From IMG/VR virus record IMGVR_UViG_3300042298_003052, positions 1-64,000 of that record: a stretch of 64,000 nucleotides of DNA; one strand, written 5' to 3'. The DNA is from a virus. Shown here one piece after another: positions 49,046 to 61,100 of this stretch (position 1 is the stretch's first letter; each line of letters starts with the position of its first letter). A program made the position numbers and the translations under genes. The notes under the pieces are model-generated. The model made no database searches, was not told where the DNA came from, and saw only the letters and a program-made list of their open reading frames with translations.

Positions 49046-49747
49046 ATGCAATATATGGGAAGCAAAAATAGATTGGCTAAACATCTGTTACCTGTAATGT
49101 TACCTTATCGAAAGAATTCTGAACAATGCTGGATAGAACCGTTTGTTGGTGGTGCCAATATGATCGATAAGATAGCGGGCGATCGTCTTGGTAATGATAA
49201 TCATCCTTTTCTGATCGCACTATTACAAGCTGTATCTCAAGGATACGATCCCCCTTCTGTTGTTACTAAAGATGAATACTATCGCGTAAAAAGTAATCCT
49301 AATGATTACCCTAGTGAATATGTTGGTTTCGTTGGATTTCTTTGTAGTTTTGGTTACAAATGGTGGGGAGGTTATGCTTTTAACAAAGAAGGTCGGAACT
49401 ATGCTGAAAAAGGGCGAAATGCTTTATTAAAACAAGCTCCTAATATTAAAGGCGTTAAGTTTCAATGTCAGAATTATCTAGAGTTAATCATACCTAATAA
49501 TAGTATCGTATACTGCGATCCTCCGTATCAGAAGAGTTCTGGTTATCATACCGATTTTGATCATCAGATATTTTGGGATTGGTGCAGATCGTTAGTACAA
49601 AATAACAATATCGTGTTTGTTAGTGAGTATTCAGCACCGGATGATTTTGTTTGTACTAAAGAAATTGTGTACGAAACCAATCTAAATAAAAATGGTAAAT
49701 CACCAAGAATCGAACGACTATTCCTACATAGGTCTCAGATCGCTTGA
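49046..49747 (+). CDS. Dam-type (D12 class) DNA adenine methyltransferase
   Basis: A 233-residue methylase. MQYMGSKNRLAKHLLPVM (N-terminal motif), WIEPFVGGANMIDKI (AdoMet-binding F-x-G-G, near residue 34) and VYCDPPYQKSSGY (catalytic D-P-P-Y, near 158) follow the Dam order. AAAGGAG is the ribosome site. The gene lies directly after the terminator, so it likely has its own promoter. Its thirteen-base convergent overlap with the EAL gene is unusual. Target sequence unknown; GATC is possible, since GATC is frequent here. Confidence 0.85.
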   Translation: MQYMGSKNRLAKHLLPVMLPYRKNSEQCWIEPFVGGANMIDKIAGDRLGNDNHPFLIALLQAVSQGYDPPSVVTKDEYYRVKSNPNDYPSEYVGFVGFLCSFGYKWWGGYAFNKEGRNYAEKGRNALLKQAPNIKGVKFQCQNYLELIIPNNSIVYCDPPYQKSSGYHTDFDHQIFWDWCRSLVQNNNIVFVSEYSAPDDFVCTKEIVYETNLNKNGKSPRIERLFLHRSQIA

Positions 49748-50814
49748 GGTTTACCGTATAGCCAACCTTGACCATATATAACACCATTATCGATTAACCA
49801 TGAAGCGTCTTCTTCCTTTTCTATACCTTCTGCTATTATTTCCATATTCATAGCTTTTGCCAACGTTATCACAGTTTTAACAACTGATTGATTGGTTATA
49901 TCTTTACTAACACCATCTATAAAGGAGCGATCTATTTTTATATAGTTAGCAGAAGATGTTTTTAGTGAACTCATATTACTTTCTCCTGTGCCAAAGTCAT
50001 CTAGTAATATGTCATGTCCTAATAATCGCAATCTAGATAATTTTGGAACAATAGGTTCTTCAAGAGCATATCGTTCAGTTATTTCCAACTGTAGACGACT
50101 TCTGTTTATATTGTACTTATCTATAATATGATTGAACTGACACTCGAACATAGCCGTACATACTGTAAGAGGAGACAAATTGATGGCTATGTGTAGATGC
50201 TTTTTAAGATCATCATTAGACCATTTTTTTAGAATAATACAAGCTTCCTCTACTACCATGTTACAGAAACTTACCATCAGTCCTGTAGTTTCTAGAACAG
50301 GTATAAAATCATTTGGATACCTAATGCGATCGCCGTCTAACCATCTTACCAAAGCCTCATAACCTACTATCGTCTTATTGTTTATATTAACTATAGGTTG
50401 AAGATAAAGACTAAATTGTTTGTCTATTAAAGCCTTTTCTACATCGTTCATTAACTTTTGACTGTCAGCGTTTAACATTATTCTTTTTATAAGTTCCAAT
50501 GTTATTATAAATTCAGACGAATTTACTTGTCGTATATCGAGATTATATTCTCCCTTTTCAGTGTAATATTTTCTACTTCTATAAATATTTTTATTCTTTA
50601 TGAAATCGTTGTATATATCGTATACACTATCAGAATCTATTTCAATATTAGAGTAAACACATTTTATAATGTTTTTGTTCACTCTATATAAACCAAAAGG
50701 TTTATCTATAGTGCTTATAATCGTCTTATAGTCTTTTATGTTTTTATAGAGCGAAAATAATATGGCGATCGCAAATAATATTAAAGACCCTTCTATACTA
50801 ATCAGCAACGGCAT
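49735..50814 (-). CDS. EAL-domain cyclic-di-GMP phosphodiesterase, membrane-anchored
   Basis: A 359-residue protein with an N-terminal membrane helix (LILFAIAILFSLY) and an EAL domain (residues about 125-359). Catalytic and metal-binding positions are all present: YEALVRW (E), INLSP (N), LEITE (E), LLDDFGTGES (DD), YIKIDRSFI (K), IIAEGIE (E), and YGQGWLYGKP (Q). The family cleaves c-di-GMP to pGpG. Residues 20-120 lack a known sensor. In a phage this could lower host c-di-GMP and change motility, aggregation or immunity signalling. It is convergent with the Dam-type gene and overlaps its upstream neighbour by seventeen bases. Confidence 0.85.
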   Translation of the reverse strand: MPLLISIEGSLILFAIAILFSLYKNIKDYKTIISTIDKPFGLYRVNKNIIKCVYSNIEIDSDSVYDIYNDFIKNKNIYRSRKYYTEKGEYNLDIRQVNSSEFIITLELIKRIMLNADSQKLMNDVEKALIDKQFSLYLQPIVNINNKTIVGYEALVRWLDGDRIRYPNDFIPVLETTGLMVSFCNMVVEEACIILKKWSNDDLKKHLHIAINLSPLTVCTAMFECQFNHIIDKYNINRSRLQLEITERYALEEPIVPKLSRLRLLGHDILLDDFGTGESNMSSLKTSSANYIKIDRSFIDGVSKDITNQSVVKTVITLAKAMNMEIIAEGIEKEEDASWLIDNGVIYGQGWLYGKPQAI

Positions 50815-51292
50815 TTGTTCTTAACCTACAATCCATTAATGGGAGTTTTAACCAACTACTCACTGATTTTGTGCCTATTGCTAACCATTGTGCAGAAGGG
50901 TCTGATTTTCCTCTAACACTATGGTGACGTATATATACTCGCCAAGTCTTTTCTGGTTTATCGTCAAGTAGTACAAAATACAACCCTGGCAATAAATACA
51001 AAGATCCAATAGTTACAGGCTGTGGTATTATACCTAGCGCGGGTCTTCTTTTATATTCTGGTAATATTTGAGACGGACACCAACCTTTATTATTCTCTGG
51101 TGGTATGATTGAATAAGATATCCAATTTTCTTCTCTACTTAGCCATCTATATCCAGTGTAAAAAGAAATCAGAAATTCACTACGTCTTTCTTTAAAACCA
51201 TAACTAAGGCGCATAGAAAGATCTCGTCTTATTAGACAAGGAGTGTATCCACTAGGAGGATTCTTTATAGATACAAACTCCATGGCTATCAT
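50798..51292 (-). CDS. Hypothetical protein upstream of the EAL gene
   Basis: A 164-residue protein, not recognised. It is aromatic- and Pro-rich (PSGYTPCLIRRDLSMRLSYGF, LGIIPQPVTIGSLYLLPGLYFVLLDD), with the look of a beta protein. It overlaps the EAL gene by 17 bases, so both are made together. A second ATG at residue 4 is an alternative start. Confidence 0.5.
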   Translation of the reverse strand: MIAMEFVSIKNPPSGYTPCLIRRDLSMRLSYGFKERRSEFLISFYTGYRWLSREENWISYSIIPPENNKGWCPSQILPEYKRRPALGIIPQPVTIGSLYLLPGLYFVLLDDKPEKTWRVYIRHHSVRGKSDPSAQWLAIGTKSVSSWLKLPLMDCRLRTNAVAD

Positions 51293-51297
51293 CTTAA

Positions 51298-51325
51298 TAT
51301 ACCACCATTCTACATGGTATATAAT
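51298..51325 (+). promoter_or_regulatory. Dyad overlapping a -10 box
   Basis: TATACCA (51298-51304) and TGGTATA (51315-51321) form an inverted repeat with TATAAT (51320-51325) at its right edge, in the divergent gap between 51292 and 51356. This fits an operator for the rightward promoter. Confidence 0.4.
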
Positions 51326-51355
51326 TACATCGTATACACGCTAAGGTAATAGACA

Positions 51356-51592
51356 ATGGACCTAAAACATTTTAACGACCTTGCTGAGCCTATTATTATC
51401 GCAGCGATCGGAGCTGCTATTACTACAGGATTTCCTTTTCTGATTAAAATCAAAAACAAGATCGATAAAGTCGAAGATCTTGTCTCTACTATTCTATTGG
51501 CCCTTAAAGATGGTCAACTCAGCGATCAAGAAAAGAAAGTAGCCAAAGAGAAACTTGATTCCCTTGTCAATGATGATAATGCTGTGTTATGA
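51356..51592 (+). CDS. Small membrane protein, holin-like
   Basis: A 78-residue protein: short N-terminus, one membrane helix (PIIIAAIGAAITTGFPFLI), then a basic and coiled-coil tail (KKVAKEKLDSL). Such layout is found in some small phage holin or membrane-associated proteins. It is close to the tape measure gene and away from the endolysins, so lysis involvement is uncertain. AAGG lies upstream. Confidence 0.5.
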   Translation: MDLKHFNDLAEPIIIAAIGAAITTGFPFLIKIKNKIDKVEDLVSTILLALKDGQLSDQEKKVAKEKLDSLVNDDNAVL

Positions 51593-51680
51593 TGCTATTG
51601 TTGCGGTGTATCGAGCCAAAAGATTAAGGTTTTCTCCTTTTCCCTGATCTTACGTCCTCGAAGCAACAGTATACCCTACA

Positions 51681-51722
51681 CTGGATGGTAACGCTTCCCT
51701 TTCGTTATCATCCAGTTTTTTT
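51681..51722 (+). terminator. Strong terminator immediately before a start codon
   Basis: CTGGATGGTAACG (51681-51693) pairs with CGTTATCATCCAG (51703-51715), with one G-A mismatch, followed by seven Ts (51716-51722). The next base begins the ATG of the secreted-protein gene, with no room for a ribosome site. Confidence 0.8.
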
Positions 51723-52100
51723 ATGAAAAGATTAACAACGATCGCTCTTTTAACACTAATATTTGCGATCTTCCCACATCAATCTGTTAAGGCACAAGAA
51801 TCGTTTTTAAGATTAGATAACCACTGTGAAGGACAACTGTACTTTCACAAGACTGTTTGCAAAGAAGTTTACCAGGATTACATAATTTGGTACGTTCTCC
51901 AAGATAACACGCTAGTAGGTATTATTGTATTCGATGATGCTTATAGCCTAAATGTCATTGAATCAGGAGAAAACTCCTATGTCATATTCTCAAAGGAAAC
52001 CAGTCAAATCATTACACAATCAGAAAACGGTTTCAGTACGATCTCACCCTATCGTGAAACATTTGAATATATTTTAAGTGCGATCGCGTCAGTACAATAA
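51723..52100 (+). CDS. Secreted small protein
   Basis: A 125-residue protein with a clear signal peptide (KRLTTIALLTLIFAIF, then SVKA|QE at about residue 24). The mature part has two cysteines (DNHCEGQ and KTVCKEV) that could form a disulfide, and a beta-type rest. No family recognised. The start codon directly follows a terminator hairpin, so the gene may be transcribed only by read-through. Its end overlaps the convergent tape measure gene by twelve bases. Confidence 0.6.
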   Translation: MKRLTTIALLTLIFAIFPHQSVKAQESFLRLDNHCEGQLYFHKTVCKEVYQDYIIWYVLQDNTLVGIIVFDDAYSLNVIESGENSYVIFSKETSQIITQSENGFSTISPYRETFEYILSAIASVQ

Positions 52101-55100
52101 TCCGTTCGGTCGTTTCTGTTCAGTTAATACTTGGAATACTGCGGCTCTGACCTTCTGAGAAAGATCTCTTGCTGCCTTATTATCTTTCTCAGGATTATTA
52201 CCATCAGAGTTGATCGTGATGGGTACGGTAACAGACGTGCTACCCCCGCTAGGAGCCTTGATAGCAGGCGTACTAAACGAACCGCCTACGACACCCCCAT
52301 TCTTAAAGTTAAGCACGTTCTCGTCCACGCCATAGCGCTTAGCGATCGCTTGTTGCTGTCTGTTCAATACCCATTCTCCAGGTGATACCACAGCTAACCT
52401 AGCTTTTGGATTACCTTCGCGTTTTAATGCCTGTCCTATAGCTTCTGTAGAAGCTAACTTATCCAATGTTGACTGCGATCTTCCTATAACACCACCTTTT
52501 GCAAAGTTCTCTATACCTAAACCTGTATCAGTTTTTATAACACCACCATCTTTGAAGAACATCCCTAGTATCGTGGATAATAAAGACTGGAATACACCTC
52601 CTATACTGAATCCTCCTTTAGATACCGCTGTGCTACTAGAACCTGAAAATACACCCATCACAACAGAACCGAGTTGAGCCCCGCCGCGATCTGCTCCAGC
52701 TTCTATAGCACTTTGTATAGACTGAGCACCGTTTTCAAATGTAAGATCAAAACCACCTAAGTCAAATAAACCTTCAGAAATGGTACCTAAAGCGTTTGGT
52801 GTTTGTATGGATACAGCCGCTTGTTGTATTGCCTGAGCCCCTAATTGTAATGAAGATAAAACCATCTCACCACCTAATCTTAATGACGCTGAGGCTTGTT
52901 CTGCCCCTGTTGTTAACGTAACATCTTCTGTACTAGCACCGAATAAAGATTTTCCATATTCTGTTAGACTTGGATCTCGTATTTCACCAGTAGAAGGGAA
53001 TAAGTAAGAACTATAATCCATTGCGCCTTGTAACAGTGGATTATATCTAGGGGTCTGCATTAGTACATTAGGATCTTCTTCGGGCGATCGCGATCTGCTA
53101 GTTCCAAAAAGCATTTCTATAATACCGTTACCAGTATCACTAGATATTCCAGCAGCACCACCGAATATACCTGCAAACAGATTATTGGTTAGCATTTCTG
53201 CTGCCAAGTTCATCAGATTATCTATTAAACCGTTGACAAAATCGTTAAAGGCTTCTCCTACTGTTTTGGTACCTTTCATAAGATCGCTGAATAGTCCTTG
53301 AACTGGACCTCTTACGTTCTTTATGACATCGGGTAACATTGAGGCTTCTTGCCTTATCTGATCCATTTTGATGTCGTTTATCTTTGATAAGGATTCGCTC
53401 ATAGCTTTGAAACCCTCATCTGTGAGTTTCCCAGCATTTTTTAGTTTTTCTAATTCTAATATGGCATTTTGATAATCTAAGCGTTGCATATCCAACAAGA
53501 ATGGTAACCGCTCTTGTTTCATAGCTTCCGTTGGACTAGCACCAAATGCGCCTAGATAAGCGTCTTGTGCTCCCATTAAATCTGTTACTCCTCCAGGGCC
53601 AACAAGAGGATTTCTTGATTGTTCTATTTGATCGGCTCTAACTTGTAAAGCTTGTTCTAGCTCTAATGTTTGTAGTTTTAATTGGGCCGTTTCTTCTATT
53701 AATAAACGACTTCGTTCTCTAGTCTCCTCTGTTAGACCCTTACTACCTTCGTATAAATCGAATATTTGACTTTCTAAATCTTGTTGTATTTTAAGAGCTT
53801 CAATTTCATAAGACAGGTCTCTAGCGTTTCCTGCTTCCCCTGTTCTATTTAATAAAGGTGTAAGAGCTTCCACATTAGCAGCTCTTTGTTCTAACAAAAA
53901 TGATGAATTGTTAAGTCTTAATTGTTCAGTATTTCTATCAATATTGTAACCTAATATCTCTAACGCTAAAATTTGACGTTTAATAGATTCTGCTAATAGC
54001 TGGTCATAGCGATCTCTATCTAATCCGCTATTTAACTGTTCTTTTAAGCCAAATTGATACTCTTTCTCTTTTTGTATTATATCAGCAGCATCAGCTTGTT
54101 TTTCTAACTCTTCTGCCAGCGCCTGCTCTCCATCATTTCTTAACAATTCAGCCTGTTGTCTTAAATTTTCACCAGTTAGTTCAGTTAACTGATTAATAAA
54201 CTCCATATAGCGTCTTTCTTCTTCCATCTTGTATTCTTCTGAAATTTTTAGTAAAGCCTCTCCTTCCATAGCGGTTAGATCAGCTAAGTTCTTTCTAAGA
54301 ATATCTATAAGTGGTTGTTTCTGAGATATTATCTCTCTGAAACCCTCTTCAATTCGTCTTACATCTTCTTCTTTGGCTCCAGCCTCTATAAGTTGGTTGG
54401 GCATGGTTTCTAATAACTGTGTTACGGCATCTATGTCGTTTTGAGCATCTTCGATTTGTCGTTGTAATTCTATACGACGATCTTCTATATCTCTAGATGC
54501 CATATCGAGATCATATTCAAGTTGAATTTCTGGCGTCATCCTGAATTCTGGTATACTTTGATACTTGCGATCTCTGTCTTGTCTTTCTTGTTGTAGCTTA
54601 GCATCTTCCGTCCCTCTCTTAGCAGTTATTCCTTCTCGATTAACTTCAGAAAACATACTATCTATTTGAGCGTCGAATCTTTCATCTGCTAACGCTTTCA
54701 TTTGTTCAATCAATTTTATTTGATCGTTAGCGTTCTGTTGTAGCATGTTTACATACTTTTGATTTTCTGATAACAATTGGTTAGAACTTTGTGTATAACT
54801 ACTTACATCTAAAGTTGTAGCACTACTACTGGTTGTTGTCGGACGCGATCTGTTGATATAGCCTGTTACATTACTGATAGCTTGGGTAGTATATTTATTA
54901 TCTGGTCGTAATTCTTCTGCTCGTCTAAAATTGATCAATGCTGATTGGTAGTCCTTTTTCTCAGTCAGAGCATAACCTTCGCGCATGAATCTTTCAAATT
55001 GCTCTTTCTCTGACATGAGTTCATTCATACCGATGCCGCTATCACGAAGGAATTGTTCAGCTCGTTGACGGTGATCGCCTTGTCTGAATCTCGGCGCAGC

Positions 55101-58100
55101 GTTTCTTACGGTAGTTTGATTACTATCCTTACGATTCCAATAACTTTCTCCAGCTTGACCAGCTAATATTGCTGAATAGGCGTGTCGTATATCATGTTCA
55201 CCAGGTCTGAAACCGCGATCTAGCAAATATCTTTCTATAGCAGGCATTTGTTGAGCTATACTTTGTTGGGTATTGGTTCCATATTTACGTTGGTTATCAG
55301 GACTGAATTGGATCAAACCCTTATATAAATTATTATCACCTCCTCGTATGTTAGGGTTGAAAGATCCTGCTGATTCCCAAGACATAAGAGCGGCAAATTC
55401 TCTTGGATCTAATCCTAAACGTTGAGCTGCGGCTATCATAGCTTGTGCCCCAGCAGGGTCGCTTTGAACTCTTTCTGCGGTTCTTACCGTGCCACCCATA
55501 GGTATTCTACCCGGACCCATACTAGCCACTCTAGAGGCCACTGGGGCGTAGTTTCTAAACATCTCTACCCCAGACTGTTGAGGCGTGCTCTGAGCTGTTC
55601 TAGAGGCCGGTTGTGATATAGGATTAATATTGACATTTACGCCCTGTAAGTTACGTGCAACTCCACCACCGGCGTTCATAGCAGCTAACCACTGTTGAGC
55701 GTCTACGAACTGACCATTAACTTTCACCTTCATATCGAGATGGTGTTGTATTACTTCTCCAACGAGCTGTCCCATCGATACATTGGTGTTCTCTCCTATG
55801 CCTATACCTAAGGCTTTTTTAACAGATTCTAATTCTAAATGATTAAATTGCAAATCAATAGGTATGCCTTTAGCGTCCTGAGTCGTTATTCTCACTTGGA
55901 CAGCATTACCTCTATCACCCTTTTGTTCAGCTATGTCTATTACCCTAGCCGTACCAGAAAAAGGAGCTGCTACATCAGCACCTCTTCCTCCTCCTACTTT
56001 TGAATCCCAGTCTATACCAGCATGATATTCTTGTCGTCCATTTCGTGTTCTACCAGCCCTGAACGATTGTCCTTCAGTAGGTTTATAACTTACTAATGAC
56101 TCTATAGATTGCCCCATCAATGGAGAAGCTACGTTTCTACCATTTGTACCTTGACTACCAATAACACCTTGATCTATTTGAGGTATACTTAATGCAAATT
56201 GTTCATTTTGTCGAAGAGTATTGAATAATTGATTCATAACATCCATTTTCTGTTTTAAGAAATCAGATGTGCTTTTTAATTGTTCTCCTATGACATTGAT
56301 AAATCTTTCTAATATGTTCATCATGCCACTGAAGTGATCGGTTCTCAATTTACCCATAGTACGAGTTATCGTATTACTGGCATTAGCAACTTTGCGATCG
56401 TTTTCAAATTCCTTAAAACTGTGAGCGATTTCTTCAGTTTGTTGACCCACCTCTATCAACATATCTTCCAGTTGACGACCCATTTGCCATAATTGTTCTT
56501 CTAACTGTCTTTTAGTAGTTTCTAGTTCTGCTACTAATTGATCTGTTTCTAGTCCCGTTTGTTCAAATTTTTGTCGTACTTCTACTAAATTTGTGAGGGT
56601 CTTGCTTAAAGAAGAATCTTCTCCTATATTATCTATGGCAGCTTGTATATCAGCCGCCGTAGCATTCATTGCTAAATTAGCGTTTTCTAATGCTTTTATG
56701 TATTCAGGATCATAAGCAATAGTTTCTAGTTTTTGTAAAGAATCTCGATTTATAGCTATTTTTTCAGAGGTCATTTGTTGTTGAACAAGATTCTGTGTAC
56801 CTTCTAACAAACCTGAATTACCAGGAGCAACAGATCTCATCAAAAGAGCGTTCTTTTGTGCTGATCTCATTTCCAAATTATAATAGGCGTTTTCCATTTC
56901 TGCGTTAACAAGTCTAAATCCTCTAGCCAATAGATCAAGTCTGGTTACTGTATTTGCTATACCGGAATTTATTTTATCAATAAGCGATTTAGTAAGTTTT
57001 AAATCTGATTCAAGTGTTGCAATATTGCCCTGCAATGATTCTCTACGAATATTATCTTCTTCAGAATCTCCCAGTCTTGCTAGTTCTTCTTTTCTTAACT
57101 TAATAGCAGATTTGATATTCTCTTCTGATAACTGTAGGTTTGCTAGTTGTTTACCAACGGGGATATATAATTTTTCTCTTTCTGCTATCAGATTATTTAT
57201 CTGTTCGTTTAAGTCTCTTTGTTTTTCTACATCTTCCCTAGAGGTTCCTTGGAGTTCTTGTTGAGCACTCTGTAACCGCACATCCAGATCTATTATTTCT
57301 TGTAATTGTTGACCAGGTTTATTACCAGGATACAAAGTGGTCCTGGCCTCTTCATATATTTTACCTGAATAAGATTGCAGATCGTTTATAGCTATGTCTG
57401 CCTGTTCAGCTTTCACATCCTCCCATGTCCTGCTTAAATCTAAACCTATATTTTTCAAACCTCCTAAAGCTAAACCTATTGGGTCTGTATAATCTCGAAT
57501 GTCGTTTCCATCAGTTATGTTACCGATAAAACTTTGTGTTCCTCTTTCAAATATACGTGAAGCCTTATCCCCTATTAGACCACCAAAGAACGTATCTTCA
57601 AGTAAAGATTCTCCACTGATTAATCGTTCTAATCCTGAACTTATCCCTATACCATCTTTAAACGCTTCAAAAAACTTTTTAGCGGAATTACTTATATCGA
57701 CTATCTGTTTAATTCCTGTTACGGATTTCAATACGTTTCCGTATGATTCTCTGCTACCATCTATATTACTAACCGATTCAATAATATCTCCGACGTAACC
57801 TCCTAGTCCACCACCAGTAAATAATTCTTTGATGGCTGTTACACCTCCAGACTCCTTAAACACCTTAAAACTGGGTTGTTCATTAAACTCTTTTGTTTTT
57901 TGACGAGCATCTTCTAATGTTTTTGTATAATCTTCCCACGCTTTTTTATTTGAGTCAGCAAGATCCTTAGCACCTCCGGAAGCGTCTCCGAAACCTTTAC
58001 TGAAAATCTTAAACACGTCCGTGGCCACAGTTATGACAGCAAACCACGTTAAGAAACTCTTACCAAATGTTATTAATTCTTGCTTCATTCTAGTAAACAA

Positions 58101-61100
58101 ACCAGAAAACGATTCGCCAATCAACGCGATCGTTTGGTTCATTCCTGCAAATTTAACAAAAAATTTGGCTAGTTCTTGTACGAGGGTAGCACTTATTGTT
58201 ACCAACAAAGCGGTAAACACGACGCTAAGTGCTACAACATTTTCTCTTAGTATTTGAATACCTTTGGTTGCTATGTTAAGTCCGACAACTCGAATAGGGA
58301 TTGTGGTGTTACCATATCCTTGTTGGAATAACGTAATTTCATTATTTAATTTATTTATGGCCGTTTGGGCGCTTCGTGCGCTACCTGACACACCCATAGC
58401 GGTTTCAGCACTTAGTTGTTGTGCAAATTTAGGTAATAGATCTTCGGCCATAACTTCTCCGGCTTGCATCATTTTACCTAATTCTTGTGTAGTAACACCC
58501 ATAGCCCGCGCTGCTACAGATATAGACCCCGGTAAAGCTTCTGCTAATTGACCTCTTAGTTCTTCCGCAGAAACTACTGTCTTGTCCATCATCTGACTCA
58601 GTGCAGTGAAAGCTTGCTGTTGTTCCTCTGGAGTCATTTGATAAACTACAGCAGCTTGTGATATAGCTGAAAATATTTGACGAGTGCCTTCGCCTTCTAG
58701 TCGTGTACCTTGAGCACTAGCTCCTAATTGGGCGAAACCTTGCATACTTGATTTCAAGTCTCCTCCCAAACTTATAACTTTATTCCTTATCAAATCTATG
58801 TTTTTAGCCCCTTCGCTCGCTGATCCAGAGACAAAATTAATTGTCGTGGCCATGTTTTCGAGTTCTACAGCAGTTTGAAAAGCGGCTTCTTCAAATGAAA
58901 ACAATGTTCCTACGAGTGGTACTACAATATAATTGAAAAACAAAAACCCTTTGGTGATGCTCATCATAGCAGGAATATTTTGAGACAATCCCTCAAATAC
59001 TTCACCCAACGATCTACCTAATTTTGGTACAAACGTTGCCATGTTTTTCATAGATTCCATAGAATCCAACATGAATGCGTATGCAGGCCCTATAACAGGT
59101 ATTTCAGCTTCCGGGCGTTCTCCTGAAACACTGAATGGCATAAAAGATTCTTCTGGTGGTGTTTTTGCCCATTCTTTTATGTCATTTACGGTTTTTGTTT
59201 TAAGACTTTTTATACTTTCCCTAACATAGTTGATACCATCAGATATACCGTTAGATATACCTTCACTTATAAACCTACCTATCTTTATTGCCCATTCAGG
59301 AGGGCTTTTTATATCAAATGTGCTATGTGTTATATCTATAACAGCTTCTGCCATATTCATGGCGGCATTAGTCGCTTCTCTGCTACTATTATTTATGCCT
59401 ATTGCTATACCAGACCCTAACTCAGATCCTATATTTTTACTAGCGGGTAATATATTTTCTGTTTTCGTGTTGTTATAACGCTGATAAGATCTTATTATAT
59501 CCCGAGTATATTGATGAGAGAATCCATAGGCGTCTCTTTCTAGTTTATTGATGTAATGTGGATTTATATCAATACCTTGTTCTTTTGCAGATTTTTTTGC
59601 AAGTTCTACAGATCCTGCTATATTACGAGCATATTCGCGATCCGATTCTCTATTATATGACGGTGTTAAAAGAAGATTTCTTGAGTAAGGATCATTTATC
59701 TTTTGAAATCCAACTTGTGCGGCATGTCGTATCTCATGTACTATTGTATCCATTGCTTCAAACAAGGAAATTATATCTTCAGTTATATTAGAATATTTTT
59801 TGTTTACTGTTTCGTAAGCTAAATCTAACTCGTCGTTATAATCATTATAAATATCATCACTAGTGTTGTTATTTAAACGTTTATATACCTCTCTCACTTC
59901 ATCTTCAATAACTTTGAGACTAATAGGTATATCAAGACCTTTTATATCATGTAAGGATTCCAACGCCTCTTCGGTTTCATCATCCAAAAAGATTGTGTTG
60001 TATTCTGGTAAATAGGCTCCTCCTGCTCTAGTTCCTAATAATTGCATAGATGCATTTTTAGCTGTGGGCATCTCTTTTACTTCTACATCGGAAAGCGCTG
60101 CTATTTCTGTAACTAGTTCTTCAAACACTTTTCTTGCTTTAGGCGTAATGTCGTCTAAAGTATCTATAATTTCTCCTATATTTCTAGTTACTTCGTTAGA
60201 CATGTCTTCGTCAAATGAATCTTTTGTATTTCGATCAACGGACCATAACGGTTGTATTTTATTGTTTTTAACTTCTTCTGCTTTTACATCGATCGTGTTT
60301 GTATGTGTTTTTAACAAATAAGCTTGTTGATAAGATTGACTTTGACGTAAACGATCGAATCTCATAACAGGCCCAGAATTTCCGGGTTCTAAACCTTTTA
60401 TTGTCTCACCTAGTTCGTGTACTCGTGCGATAAGAGACGGGGTTATACCTTCTTCTAGATAACGAGTAAGTATTTCTCGTATCTCGTTAGATTCATCTAG
60501 ATAATGAGGACTGAAATGCCCTTTCACATTAGGTATAATAGCCTCTTTTTGTCCAGTAAATCTCTTTAACGGATCTCCTTCTCCAATTAAAGATATTACG
60601 TCTGATTTAATAGCTTGAAATGCTCCTAGTAAGGGAGTACCCATACTTAAAGCTTCTGAAATAATTCCTATATTTTTAAGTATTTCTTGGGCTTCTCTAA
60701 CTATAAAACCTCCAGCAGAATGTCCTACAAAACCTATTTCAACATCTGGACGTTCTTGTTTAACGGCATAGGCTTGTTTAGCAAGACGGAGAGCTTCTTC
60801 ATTAATACCCTTTCTAACAGCCTTCATGGGCATAATGATCGCATCCATTACGACCCTTGTCAAACCTACATCATTTAAGGTTCCAGAAACATCAAAGTTT
60901 TTATTCTCGAAAGGGATCGTGTGAGTCCCTTGAGGGATCATCGGTTTTAGTTTGTCTGTTATTTCGTTACTGATTCTACCTTTTGTGCCAGTAAAACCAG
61001 ATGATACAAATATAATCTTTTTAGCATCGGCAGGGATTTCATGAACGACAGGATGAATGTCAGAATCAGGAGGTTCAGTTAGAACTCGTCGAGCGTTAGA

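Noticed and set aside
51356-51592. Definite holin
   Set aside because: One membrane helix and small size fit, but it is distant from the endolysins and has no family motif; listed only as holin-like.
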